The notes beneath the pieces are model-generated. The model made no database searches and had not been told where the DNA came from. It saw only the letters and a list, made by a program, of their open reading frames with translations. Source: Actinobacteria bacterium UBA2279 (GTDB lineage: Bacteria; Actinomycetota; Coriobacteriia; Anaerosomatales; Anaerosomataceae). Taken from it: a DNA stretch of 64,000 nucleotides. How positions within the stretch are numbered: the first letter of the stretch is position 1; each line of letters starts with the position of its first letter. A program made the position numbers and the translations under genes. The stretch is taken from NCBI GenBank assembly GCA_002347365.1, contig DDWT01000031.1, forward strand, positions 7,053-71,052, given 5' to 3'. Of this stretch, positions 24,044 through 32,004 are shown piece by piece.

Positions 24044-24979
24044 CTAGTAGAGCTCGATGCCGATCGAACCGACACCTGCGTTGACGGTTATCTCGTAATA
24101 CGCGTCCCCTTCATCAAAGCCGGAAGTCTCATATCGCTTGTCGTCGCCACCGGACAACCGCTTCAGCCCGCTGTCCACACTGACCGCGCTGAGTCCACCT
24201 TTGATGCGCAGGCGTACCTGCGCGCCTTCGGGGATTCGCAACTTCAATGACGAGACGCCGGCATCCACCTCGACAGGGACCGCATGAACGCCGACGACCG
24301 ACGATATCGTGCCAAGCTTCACGCTCGTGTCAGAGACCCCGGCATCAACCCTGAGTGCCGAGAACTTGAGCTCACTCAGATCGGCGTCTGTCGACGATAC
24401 CCCCGCCTTGAGCGTCAAATCCCACACTACGCTGCGGTCCAGTAGGACATCGAGCTTCGCCCGGGTCCCGCTCGGCCATGCCTGCATCCCCTCTCCCAGG
24501 GAGACCACGACGTCGGCCTTGCTGCCGCTCGTCGATACATCGAGCACCGGCTCATCGAAAGGCGTCTCCCCTTTCGCCGAGACCAGGTCTTTTCCCTCGG
24601 CCAGCGTGAACTCGCCCACGCCCCCGCTGATCTCAGCAACACCGGTCTTCACGCTCGCATCGTGGTCATAGGACTCATCGAACGCTGTTGTCCCCTGCGA
24701 CGAGTTGAATGTGACGAAGGGGAACCAGCGCCCGCTTGGCGTCATCACGAACGCGCCGTACAGCAGACCACCTACGACGAGCAGACTTGAGAAGACGCGG
24801 AGCCAGGTGTTGTCCGTGCCGCGTCCGATGATGTCTATCCCCGCTGCAACGATGAGCAACGGCCACAACGACAGCACGTTCCACCATATCGACCACGGCA
24901 GATAGCCTAGCGTGTTCGCCAGCAGGACGGCCCCGATCGCGATCACAGTCAGCCCCTCCGCAGATCGCTTGAGATCCAT
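24044..24979 (-). CDS. LiaF-like membrane protein with beta-helical outer domain
   Basis: This is a 311-residue protein. Three to four N-terminal membrane helices lie in residues 5-82 (TVIAIGAVLLANTLGYLPW is typical of LiaI/LiaF). Then follow about 220 residues of repeated short beta strands with the recurrent phrase D-A-G-V-S-x: LKAGVSSTDADLSEL, LRVDAGVSDTSVKL and VEVDAGVSSLKLRI. In Firmicutes, LiaF represses the LiaRS cell-envelope stress system. No LiaRS pair is present here. It shares one base with the preceding gene (TGATG). Confidence 0.75.
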   Translation of the reverse strand: MDLKRSAEGLTVIAIGAVLLANTLGYLPWSIWWNVLSLWPLLIVAAGIDIIGRGTDNTWLRVFSSLLVVGGLLYGAFVMTPSGRWFPFVTFNSSQGTTAFDESYDHDASVKTGVAEISGGVGEFTLAEGKDLVSAKGETPFDEPVLDVSTSGSKADVVVSLGEGMQAWPSGTRAKLDVLLDRSVVWDLTLKAGVSSTDADLSELKFSALRVDAGVSDTSVKLGTISSVVGVHAVPVEVDAGVSSLKLRIPEGAQVRLRIKGGLSAVSVDSGLKRLSGGDDKRYETSGFDEGDAYYEITVNAGVGSIGIELY

Positions 24980-25527
24980 CAGCCCCTCAACCCCCTCATC
25001 ACGGAGACGATGCCAAGCAAGATGATGGCCACCGGCCAGTAGCGCCAGATGTCGAAATCGGGGACGAATTGGTTCGCCAGAAGCGCTAGTCCGATGAGGA
25101 CCAGCACGACCCCGAACCCGACGCCGCCACGGCCACGGCGCACGGGTGGTGTCGCTGGTGCGCCGGGCGGCACGTACGCCGGCGGAGCCACAGGCACCTG
25201 CGGAGCAGGCGGAACCTCCGGCGCCACGGGGGGCGCGTCATGCTCGGACGATCGTGTTGTGTCCTCGGCCATTATCTTCTCCTCTGCAATGGTGCCCGCA
25301 GGCTGCGACGCAGCCGGAGCGCTGGCTGGCTCTGCACGGACCGGTTCCTCCGGAACGACGAAGGCCATCACGATGTAGGCGATCACCAGTCCGCCCTGCG
25401 TGATGAGCGTGAGTAGGACAGCGGCGATGCGTACAAGCGTGGGATCCACCTGCATCTGCTCGGCGATGCCGCCACAAACCCCGGCGATGATACGGTCGTT
25501 CCGGCTACGGTAGAGTCTGCGTTCCAT
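24979..25527 (-). CDS. PspC-domain protein fused to a LiaI-type membrane tail
   Basis: This is a 182-residue protein. ATG 25527 follows GGAGGACC; the much longer frame to 25821 is a shadow of the CorC gene. An N-terminal PspC domain (RLYRSRNDRIIAGVCGGIAE, then VDPTLVRIAAVLLTLI) is joined by a Pro/Ala-rich linker of about 60 residues to two helices (VGFGVVLVLIGLALLANQF). The last segment is like the LiaI/DUF5668 fold. It overlaps the CorC gene end by 23 bases. Confidence 0.8.
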   Translation of the reverse strand: MERRLYRSRNDRIIAGVCGGIAEQMQVDPTLVRIAAVLLTLITQGGLVIAYIVMAFVVPEEPVRAEPASAPAASQPAGTIAEEKIMAEDTTRSSEHDAPPVAPEVPPAPQVPVAPPAYVPPGAPATPPVRRGRGGVGFGVVLVLIGLALLANQFVPDFDIWRYWPVAIILLGIVSVMRGLRG

Positions 25528-26842
25528 CCACAGGTCCTCCTTCGGGCGCACTCCTCGTCTTTGATACCCGGAGCCGGGCGATCCGGCGTCGACGCACCGC
25601 CTCGACGGTGACGTGAAGGTCGGCGTGTTCCACCACTTCTCCGGGAACCGGTATGTGACCCAGCTCCATGAGCACCCATCCGGCGAGCGTCTCGTACTCC
25701 TCGGACTCGGGAATCTCGAACCCCAGACGCTCACGCGCCTCCTCGACAGAGAGCTGCGCGTCGATCGTCCAGTCGTCCGAACCGAGCACGGTGATGTACC
25801 GGTGCTCCTTGTCGAACTCATCAGCGATCTCGCCGATGACTTCCTCGACGATGTCTTCGATCGTCACGATGCCTTCGGTTCCGCCGTACTCATCCACGAC
25901 GACCGCGATGTGGTTCCGGGCGGCCTGCATGTCCGAGAGGATCGAGAGGATCGGCTTGGTCTCCGGGACGAAGACAGCCGGTCGCATGAAGCGAGTGACG
26001 GGCTCGCCGAGAGCGCCTTCGGAGGCCGGCCCCACGAGGTCTTTGAGCAGAAGGATCCCGACGATCGAGTCCGCGTCCTCGTGATAGACCGGCAAGCGCG
26101 AGAAGCCCGAGCGACTGAACAGTCCGATCGCCCCGCCGACGCTCGACGTATCCTCAAGCATCGCCATGTCGACCCGGGGCACCATGATCTCTTTAGCTAC
26201 GGTGTCGCCGAGCTGGAAGATCTCGTGGATCATGCGCTTCTCCTCATCGAGCAGAGTCCCCTGCTCGGTGACAAGAAGCTTGATCTCTTCCTCGGTGACG
26301 CCCGGCCGTATAGCCCCGGGCTTGACGCCTAGGAGGCGCGCCGCCCCGTTCGTCGACTTCGTGAGCACCCAGATGACAGGAGAGGCCATCGTGGCCAGCC
26401 ATCCGATCGGTCCGGCCACTGCTTTGGCGACCCGCTCGGCACTCTGAAGGCCAAGCCGCTTGGGCGCCAACTCGCCGAAGACAAGCGTGAGGTAGGCGAT
26501 CACCAGCGTGACGAGGAAGACCGAGAGCCCGCCGGCGATCTCGGTGACCCACGGCACTCCGAGGTCTCGCAGACCTGCCGCGACCGGCTCTGCAAGCGTC
26601 ACTGCTGCCGTCGCCGAGGCGCCGAATCCGACCAGTGTGATCCCGACCTGGATGGCTGCCAGGAACCGGGAGGGGTCCTCTGTCAGATGCAGGACACTCC
26701 TCGCGCGGACCGAACCATTCTCGGCATCCGCCTTGAGTGCGGCGCGTCGGGCAGACACCAGCGCGATCTCGGCCGCGGCGAAGTAGCCGTTCAGCACGAG
26801 AAGCGCTGCGATAAGAATCATCTCTCCAACATATGAGTTCAT
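25505..26842 (-). CDS. CNNM/CorC (HlyC) family protein: membrane CNNM domain, CBS pair, CorC_HlyC domain
   Basis: This is a 445-residue protein. The N-terminal CNNM (DUF21) domain has four membrane helices (residues 1-170), starting LIAALLVLNGYFAAAEIALV. A CBS pair spans about 200-330 (MLEDTSSVGGAIGLFSRSGF, VVVDEYGGTEGIVTIEDIVE). A C-terminal CorC_HlyC transport-associated domain follows. Relatives are linked to Mg2+/Co2+ efflux or resistance. ATG 26842 has no ribosome site, but a TAACCT -10-like box sits seven bases upstream. It is first gene of the envelope operon. Confidence 0.85.
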   Translation of the reverse strand: MNSYVGEMILIAALLVLNGYFAAAEIALVSARRAALKADAENGSVRARSVLHLTEDPSRFLAAIQVGITLVGFGASATAAVTLAEPVAAGLRDLGVPWVTEIAGGLSVFLVTLVIAYLTLVFGELAPKRLGLQSAERVAKAVAGPIGWLATMASPVIWVLTKSTNGAARLLGVKPGAIRPGVTEEEIKLLVTEQGTLLDEEKRMIHEIFQLGDTVAKEIMVPRVDMAMLEDTSSVGGAIGLFSRSGFSRLPVYHEDADSIVGILLLKDLVGPASEGALGEPVTRFMRPAVFVPETKPILSILSDMQAARNHIAVVVDEYGGTEGIVTIEDIVEEVIGEIADEFDKEHRYITVLGSDDWTIDAQLSVEEARERLGFEIPESEEYETLAGWVLMELGHIPVPGEVVEHADLHVTVEAVRRRRIARLRVSKTRSAPEGGPVDGTQTLP

Positions 26843-26849
26843 GCCGATA

Positions 26850-26855
26850 AGGTTA
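26850..26855 (-). promoter_or_regulatory. Candidate -10 box of leaderless CorC gene
   Basis: TAACCT (26855-26850 on the minus strand) ends seven bases before ATG 26842. There is no Shine-Dalgarno sequence in between, so transcription probably starts at the start codon. The -35 region is not clear. Confidence 0.3.
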
Positions 26856-26895
26856 CCGTAACGGCGTCATCCCACACATGGCTATGTGGACGATG

Positions 26896-26925
26896 TTGCG
26901 CTGATGCTACAGAATCAATTAGATT
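26896..26925 (+). promoter_or_regulatory. Candidate promoter of the rightward HEAT/HD-GYP module
   Basis: TTGCGC (26896-26901) and TAGATT (26920-26925) are separated by 18 bases, 34 bases before the GTG start at 26959. The gap is shared with the leftward CorC promoter. Confidence 0.4.
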
Positions 26926-26958
26926 GCGGCCGTGCTGAACCGGGGGGTGTGATTCTGA

Positions 26959-28938
26959 GTGGCGTCTGATCCAGCCACGATGCGGAGTGTCGAAACCGTC
27001 GTTCGGGCACTGACCACCGCGACGAAGACCCTCCGCCTCTACCCCGCATCCAGCCCGATCCCGCGTCAGAGCGCCTCTGCCGCTCGTGCTGCACTTGAGG
27101 AGCTACTCTCAGTAGAACCAGTCGTCCCGCTGACGGTCGCCCGCGAGGGCTTCACGTTCGGCGGCATGCCCGTTTCCTCCGTGGGTTCGAGCGAGCTCGC
27201 CGATCTGCTCGTCGCACACGGAGTCGCAGAGCTCGACATCCTACCCGGTTGCACGGAGGACGACATCGTCTCGACGCTATCGATCGTGCTGCAAGCTCCG
27301 GAGTCACTCCGCGAGCAAGGAGGCTTCGGCGCTGCGCTTGCGGGAGCCGGGATCGAATGCGTGCGGGCTTCCGACGTCAGCCTGACTGTCATCGAGCTTG
27401 AGGCGCTGACGCCTGAAGGCGACGTGGACGAGTTTCTGCGACAGCTCGCTACCGATCCGGACAAACTGACGCTCTGGCTGCAGAGTGTTGTGAAGAACGA
27501 TCCCGGAGCGCTTGGCGACGGCCTCGCCGAGATCATGCAGGCAGCCGGATCAGGCGATTTCGACCGCCTGGTCGAGTCGCTGACCTCGGCGTTCCTCTCT
27601 CAGGGCTCCGGAGGCCGCGATGCCGTTCTTGGCCTCGCTGCCGGTGGTCGCGAGGGCCTGGGAGAGCTGATGGCGAGCGTCTTCGGCACGATGGACTCGG
27701 CCGATCTGGCGTCTTCTCTGGTCGGCGGATTGTTCGGCGACAATATGCTGTCCATGTCGAGCATGCTCACGAACCTGCCGATCGGGCAGCGTCTCGACCA
27801 GATCATGGCGGATATCCAGCCGATGCTCGCCCAGGCGGGCCACTCGGCCAAAGAGCTTTCCTTCCTTGAGCATATGCTGGATGTGCGTGCATCCAAAGAA
27901 CCCGAGAAGCCTTTGTTCGAGCGAGCTCCCGACTACAACAAGGTCGCGAAGCTCGCGGATGTGAAGTCCGAGGAGATCGCCGCGATTCGAAGTGAAGTGC
28001 AGCGCTCGCTGACGCATGTCAACGCGCGAACGGTGATGACAATGCTGTCCCTCCTCGACCAGCAGGAGGACTTCGACCTGTACTGCAAGACACTCGAGGG
28101 CCTGGTGTCGGTAGTGCCGACCCTGTTCGAGCAGCGCGATCTTGAGCTGGCTGATCGGGTCATCTCGGAACTGGTGGCCCGCGAGTCGCGCACCGACCTC
28201 CCCTGGCCGGAGCTCGCCGAACGCCTGCGCGCCGCGCTCGCGCGCACCACCGATCGGCGAACCATGGCTGCGCTTCTCCATGCGGTCATGGACGACGCGT
28301 CTTTGGCACCGATTGCACGCGGCATCGTTCTGAAGTGTGGGGAGCCTGCGCAGATGGCCCTACTCGAAGAGGCGCTCTCCCTTCGTGACCGTGACGGGCT
28401 GGAGCTGGCCGGACTCATCCTGGGGCGACGCCTCATCGACCTGCTGGTCGCCTTCGCCCCCAAAGCGCAGTGGTTCCAGCTTGCTCCCGTCGTACGCCAT
28501 CTTGCGGAGGAATCCGATCCGCGTTCATCTCAAGCGCTCGAGACTCTCACCCACCGCGCAGACACGCAATCTCGACGCGAGATGGCGAAGGGCCTGGGCA
28601 TGTCGAAGTCGCCCGCGGCGCTGCGGCATCTGGGCACCCTTATGCGGGACGGTTCTGCTGAGGTCGCTACTGCCGCGATACGGGCGGTCGGCACGTGCCC
28701 CGCGCCGGGAGTGGTCGCGGCCATCGAGAAGCTTCTGGGAGAGATCGACGCCGATGGCAAGGACTTCGCCCTGACCCGCGAGATCATCACCGCCCTGGCA
28801 CGCTGCCAGGACGACGCTGCGACCACTTCGCTTGCCCGCCTGGCCGATCGAAAAGCCCTCATCAAGAGAGGCCACTTCACTGAAGTCTCTGCGCTCGCGC
28901 GACAAGCGCTCGATAGCCGTGCACAGGGAGGTGCCTGA
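26959..28938 (+). CDS. HEAT-like protein with shared N-terminal 'LYP' domain (module B)
   Basis: This is a 659-residue soluble protein. GTG 26959 is chosen, with GGGGGG about 12 bases upstream; ATG 26980 is possible. Residues 10-150 repeat the shared domain (KTLRLYPA at 23-30, LTVAREGFTFGGMPV, GVAELDILPGCTEDDI, GGFGAALAGAGIECVR). The middle is long and helical, and C-terminal repeats look HEAT-like (SKSPAALRHLGTLMRDGSAE, VATAAIRAVGTCPAPGVVAA). It is a paralogue of the gene at 18891 in layout, with the same following partner. Its stop shares one base with the HD-GYP start. Confidence 0.75.
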   Translation: MASDPATMRSVETVVRALTTATKTLRLYPASSPIPRQSASAARAALEELLSVEPVVPLTVAREGFTFGGMPVSSVGSSELADLLVAHGVAELDILPGCTEDDIVSTLSIVLQAPESLREQGGFGAALAGAGIECVRASDVSLTVIELEALTPEGDVDEFLRQLATDPDKLTLWLQSVVKNDPGALGDGLAEIMQAAGSGDFDRLVESLTSAFLSQGSGGRDAVLGLAAGGREGLGELMASVFGTMDSADLASSLVGGLFGDNMLSMSSMLTNLPIGQRLDQIMADIQPMLAQAGHSAKELSFLEHMLDVRASKEPEKPLFERAPDYNKVAKLADVKSEEIAAIRSEVQRSLTHVNARTVMTMLSLLDQQEDFDLYCKTLEGLVSVVPTLFEQRDLELADRVISELVARESRTDLPWPELAERLRAALARTTDRRTMAALLHAVMDDASLAPIARGIVLKCGEPAQMALLEEALSLRDRDGLELAGLILGRRLIDLLVAFAPKAQWFQLAPVVRHLAEESDPRSSQALETLTHRADTQSRREMAKGLGMSKSPAALRHLGTLMRDGSAEVATAAIRAVGTCPAPGVVAAIEKLLGEIDADGKDFALTREIITALARCQDDAATTSLARLADRKALIKRGHFTEVSALARQALDSRAQGGA

Positions 28939-30260
28939 TGAACGAGCATCAGCCCGTAGAACTCGTGGTGGCACTCTCCGCAGCACGCAAGGCGCTCCAT
29001 CTCTATCCGCCGACCCACCCGAAGTACGCGGAGGCGATAGGCTCGCTGCTCGATGCGGCGGCGGCCTGCCTTGCCGAGGGACCCTTCACCCTCAACGTGC
29101 ATCTCGGCCGCCTGTACCACGGCAGCCAGGTGCTATCGGTGGACGCTCCCGGACTTCGATCGATGACGGAGACACTCGAATCCCACCGGGTCGAGAGTCT
29201 GACGCTCCACGATGGCTTCACACAGCGTGATGCGGAGACGCTCATCGAAGTCCTCGGCCTGCGTGCGTCGCAGACACTCGAAGTAGGCGAGGAACTCGAG
29301 AAGCGCGGTGTTTCGACAGTCACGATCTCGGCGCTCGTCGACGAGGACGCTGAGGAGGCCGAGGAGCGAGACCGCCTTCGCCAGCAGGACCGCGCGCTGT
29401 ACAACCGGCTCATCGGAGTACTGCGCACGCTGACCCACCGGATACAAAAGACCGGTCAGCCCGATGTGGGCGACGCTGGCATCATCGTCGAGGGTATTCT
29501 CGGCAGGTTGATGGAGGACAGCGCTGCTGTGCTCGGCCTGGCGACCATGACGGGCAACACCGAATCCAACCTGTTCCACTCCATCAACACGATGATCTAC
29601 TCGCTCATCCTCGGCATCGGACTCGGCATCCCTGAGGAGGGCCTCACCACACTCGGCGTATCAGCGCTGCTGCATGACGTCGGCAAGATCGCCTTTGATA
29701 TGACGGATCCCGAGGACGCCGAGAAGGCCCGGTATCTCCACCCGAAGATAGGTGCGGAAGTCCTCTCGCGTCTGCCCGAGCAGGACCGCACCCCCATGCT
29801 TGTGGCTTACGAGCACCACATGGGTCGCGATGGCTCCGGCTACCCCGAGCGCGAGGCGGACTACGTCACACACCCGTACAGCCGCATCGTCGCTATTGCC
29901 GATCGCTACGACCGACTCACCACGCCCCTGCCTGATGGCCTTGCTCACACCCCGGACCAGGCGGTGATGCAGCTGCTGCGCGACACGCTCACCACACTCG
30001 ATCAGACGCTGACCCGACTGTTCGTCAAACATCTCGGTGTGTTCCCGGTCGGTTGTGTGGTCCGCCTTTCGGATCAATCCGTGGGCATCGTCTCGGGCAT
30101 GACCGATGACTCCCTGCGACCCCGCGTCCGTGTGATGTACGACCCGACAGGGCTCGCTATCGAGACGCCCAAAGACGTGGAGCTGACCGAAGTCGGTCTG
30201 GAAGTCCTGGAGACAGTCGATCCGGACAACCTGAAGGTCCGTATCTCAGACCATCTCTAG
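28938..30260 (+). CDS. HD-GYP protein with shared N-terminal 'LYP' domain (module B)
   Basis: This is a 440-residue protein. ATG 28938 follows AGGGAGGTGCCTG and shares a base with the preceding stop. Residues 6-140 are the shared domain (RKALHLYP at 17-24, LNVHLGRLYHGSQVL). The HD-GYP domain has FHSINTMIYS, LLHDVGKIAF, HPKIGAEVLS, and the complete YEHHMGRDGSGYPE, so cyclic-di-GMP phosphodiesterase activity is plausible. The C-terminal GVFPVGCVVRLSDQSVGIVS is a usual HD-GYP tail. The stop is shared with the next convergent gene through CTAG. Confidence 0.85.
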   Translation: MNEHQPVELVVALSAARKALHLYPPTHPKYAEAIGSLLDAAAACLAEGPFTLNVHLGRLYHGSQVLSVDAPGLRSMTETLESHRVESLTLHDGFTQRDAETLIEVLGLRASQTLEVGEELEKRGVSTVTISALVDEDAEEAEERDRLRQQDRALYNRLIGVLRTLTHRIQKTGQPDVGDAGIIVEGILGRLMEDSAAVLGLATMTGNTESNLFHSINTMIYSLILGIGLGIPEEGLTTLGVSALLHDVGKIAFDMTDPEDAEKARYLHPKIGAEVLSRLPEQDRTPMLVAYEHHMGRDGSGYPEREADYVTHPYSRIVAIADRYDRLTTPLPDGLAHTPDQAVMQLLRDTLTTLDQTLTRLFVKHLGVFPVGCVVRLSDQSVGIVSGMTDDSLRPRVRVMYDPTGLAIETPKDVELTEVGLEVLETVDPDNLKVRISDHL

Positions 30261-30619
30261 GGGCGCATCGGCTGCTGCGGATTGATCTTGTGCAGCACGA
30301 TGGCGATGAGTGCCAACCGCCTACCGCGATCTTTGCAGCTCTCCACGAACTGGGCCACCGTCTGCCTCGTCTCGGCGGACGGCCGATAGCGCACAAGGCC
30401 TCCTGCTTTCGACAGGATCCTGCCGTCACACAACGCCTCGACCTCGGGCTCAAGCTCCTCGATCCTGCGACCGAGCCTGGACGCAAGGCCATCGAGATCG
30501 AGCACGGCCTCCGGATTGCGATGGAAGAAGACGAGGATGTCCCACGTCAGCAGAGATCTGACGTGACGATCAACGAACTCGGTGACCGAGGGTCCGAGGA
30601 CCCCCTCAAGATCGTACAC
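30257..30619 (-). CDS. Hypothetical winged-helix-like protein
   Basis: This is a 120-residue protein. GTG 30619 follows GGAAGGATCGCGA; the longer frame to 30691 has no site. The middle region (LTWDILVFFHRNPEAVLDLD, GLASRLGRRIEELEPEVEAL) followed by KAGGLVRYRPS has the helix-turn-helix and wing order of a small winged-helix DNA- or protein-binding fold. The last 30 residues are amphipathic. Most of it fits an archaeal-type wHTH, but no family is recognised with confidence. Confidence 0.5.
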   Translation of the reverse strand: MYDLEGVLGPSVTEFVDRHVRSLLTWDILVFFHRNPEAVLDLDGLASRLGRRIEELEPEVEALCDGRILSKAGGLVRYRPSAETRQTVAQFVESCKDRGRRLALIAIVLHKINPQQPMRP

Positions 30620-30814
30620 TCGCGATCCTTCCCGCCTTCGGCGATCGCTGAGCCTTCGGTGTCGATGGGCTCGGCACGACCTTGGGCGCACAAGATTCCT
30701 TTACAAGTTTAGCCTATCGTAGTGCGCATTCCATTCACTGCGTGCCAGCGGCAGAATCATTACGCTCAACGGTACCCGCCTTCGATGAAAGGAGCTGACG
30801 AATGGTCACTCAAA
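30620..30814. other. 195-base gap
   Basis: A TA-rich patch (around 30697-30718) could carry the minus-strand promoter for the winged-helix gene. No clear -35/-10 pair is seen. Near 30788 a plus-strand AAAGGAG precedes a 25-codon frame that I do not consider a gene. Confidence 0.3.
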
Positions 30815-31216
30815 CTAAGCCTCAAGCTCGCAGATGCGCTGCATACGACCCGCCGCCAGGAACAACACACCGGAAATGACCGTTGGCGCAATGAGCACGC
30901 CTGCCATCAGCCACCAGATGCCGAGCTCTCCCCATCCCGCGAAGACGCCCCACAAGATCGCCCCCACGGCTCCCGCCAGCAACAGCACGCCCGCCAGGTT
31001 CTCGTAGAACCACCCGATTGCAAGCGCGACGATTGCGATTGCCAATGGGATGGCCGCGGTACCGGCGGCTTCGGACAGCCCCTTGTTGCGATACTCAAGG
31101 TCCATACCCAGCACCGCGGCAATCCAGAAGACGCCTCCTGCCACGACGAACGCCCGTGCAAACAATCGCTCGAGGTTCATTCGCTCGGATTTGCAGACCC
31201 TGGCCATGATCTCCAT
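30815..31216 (-). CDS. Hypothetical four-helix membrane protein
   Basis: This is a 133-residue protein. ATG 31216 follows GGGAG at good spacing. Four membrane helices are predicted (about 20-37, 52-68, 72-90 and 98-122), with a Cys in the extreme N-terminal (ARVCKSER) and near the C-terminus. I recognise no family. It is 53 bases downstream of the reductase gene in the same direction and could be part of its transcript. Confidence 0.6.
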   Translation of the reverse strand: MEIMARVCKSERMNLERLFARAFVVAGGVFWIAAVLGMDLEYRNKGLSEAAGTAAIPLAIAIVALAIGWFYENLAGVLLLAGAVGAILWGVFAGWGELGIWWLMAGVLIAPTVISGVLFLAAGRMQRICELEA

Positions 31217-31269
31217 CGCTATCGCTCCCTACCGTGTTCACGACGGGTGGTTCATGGCCGTCATATACC

Positions 31270-31995
31270 CTAAGTGGTCGGCGGACGACTCGCCGACGGA
31301 TAACCACTGAACAGCTCGACCTGCAGTCCGGAATCTGGAATACCAATCCTCGCGGCGACAGCCTGCATCGCCTGCACCATCATGGGCGGGCCGGAGAGAA
31401 TCCAGCTTATCCGCTCGGGTGAAGAGACGTATCGACGAACGACTTCCTCGGTGATGAAGCCGGTCTCGCCGCTCCAGTCATCCCCGGGGCGCTCTACTAC
31501 AGGCACGAAGGTCAGTCGCCCCGTGCGTCGAGCCGCGACTGCGAACTCGTCCGCGTACTTCATGCACTCGGGTGAACGATCACCGTAGAAGAGCACGAGG
31601 CTCTCCGTCCTGCCCTCGGCCATGGCATCCCGAATCATGCTGTGCGCTGGAGTCACGCCCACGCCGCCCACCAGGAATCCGGTCGACTGCCCGTCATGCG
31701 CAAGGGTGAGCGTCCCCGACGATCCGGACAGCTCCACCTCGTCTCCCGGTACCAGCTCGGCAAGGGTGGTCTTGAAGACAGAACCGCTCAGCCGGGTGCA
31801 TATCTCGAGATAATCGTCCGCAGGTGCGCTTGCGATGGTGAACACCTTGCGCTGCAGGCCCTCGCCGGTCTGCAGACCCAACGTCAGATGTTGACCTGCA
31901 TTGAAGAGGTACCCGTCCGGTCGCCTGAAGCGAAAGACCCCGGCGAGACCGCCGCACGTTTCCGATGTCAGGAGCGGGGCGCTGTACGTTGTCAT
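31270..31995 (-). CDS. Ferredoxin-NADP reductase-like flavoprotein
   Basis: This is a 241-residue protein. ATG 31995 follows GAGGTTGAGAC. The FAD domain has RKVFTIASAP (FAD phosphate RxYS-like) and a substrate-side GSVFKTTLAELVPGDEVELS. The NAD(P) domain has FLVGGVGVTPAHSMIRDAM, LVLFYGDRSPEC, and the C-terminal WILSGPPMMVQAM. This is the ferredoxin/flavohemoglobin-type reductase fold without an attached 2Fe-2S domain. The electron partner is unknown. It follows the GGDEF-EAL gene by 9 bases. Confidence 0.85.
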   Translation of the reverse strand: MTTYSAPLLTSETCGGLAGVFRFRRPDGYLFNAGQHLTLGLQTGEGLQRKVFTIASAPADDYLEICTRLSGSVFKTTLAELVPGDEVELSGSSGTLTLAHDGQSTGFLVGGVGVTPAHSMIRDAMAEGRTESLVLFYGDRSPECMKYADEFAVAARRTGRLTFVPVVERPGDDWSGETGFITEEVVRRYVSSPERISWILSGPPMMVQAMQAVAARIGIPDSGLQVELFSGYPSASRPPTT

Positions 31996-32004
31996 GTCTC
32001 AACC

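Noticed and set aside
25528..25821. N-terminal extension of the PspC-LiaI protein
   Set aside because: It is a Ser/Arg-rich shadow of CorC; ATG 25527 has a good ribosome site.
30802..30879. 25-codon plus-strand frame with AAAGGAG upstream
   Set aside because: It is antisense to the end of the membrane-protein gene, has no motif, and most of it is shadow coding.
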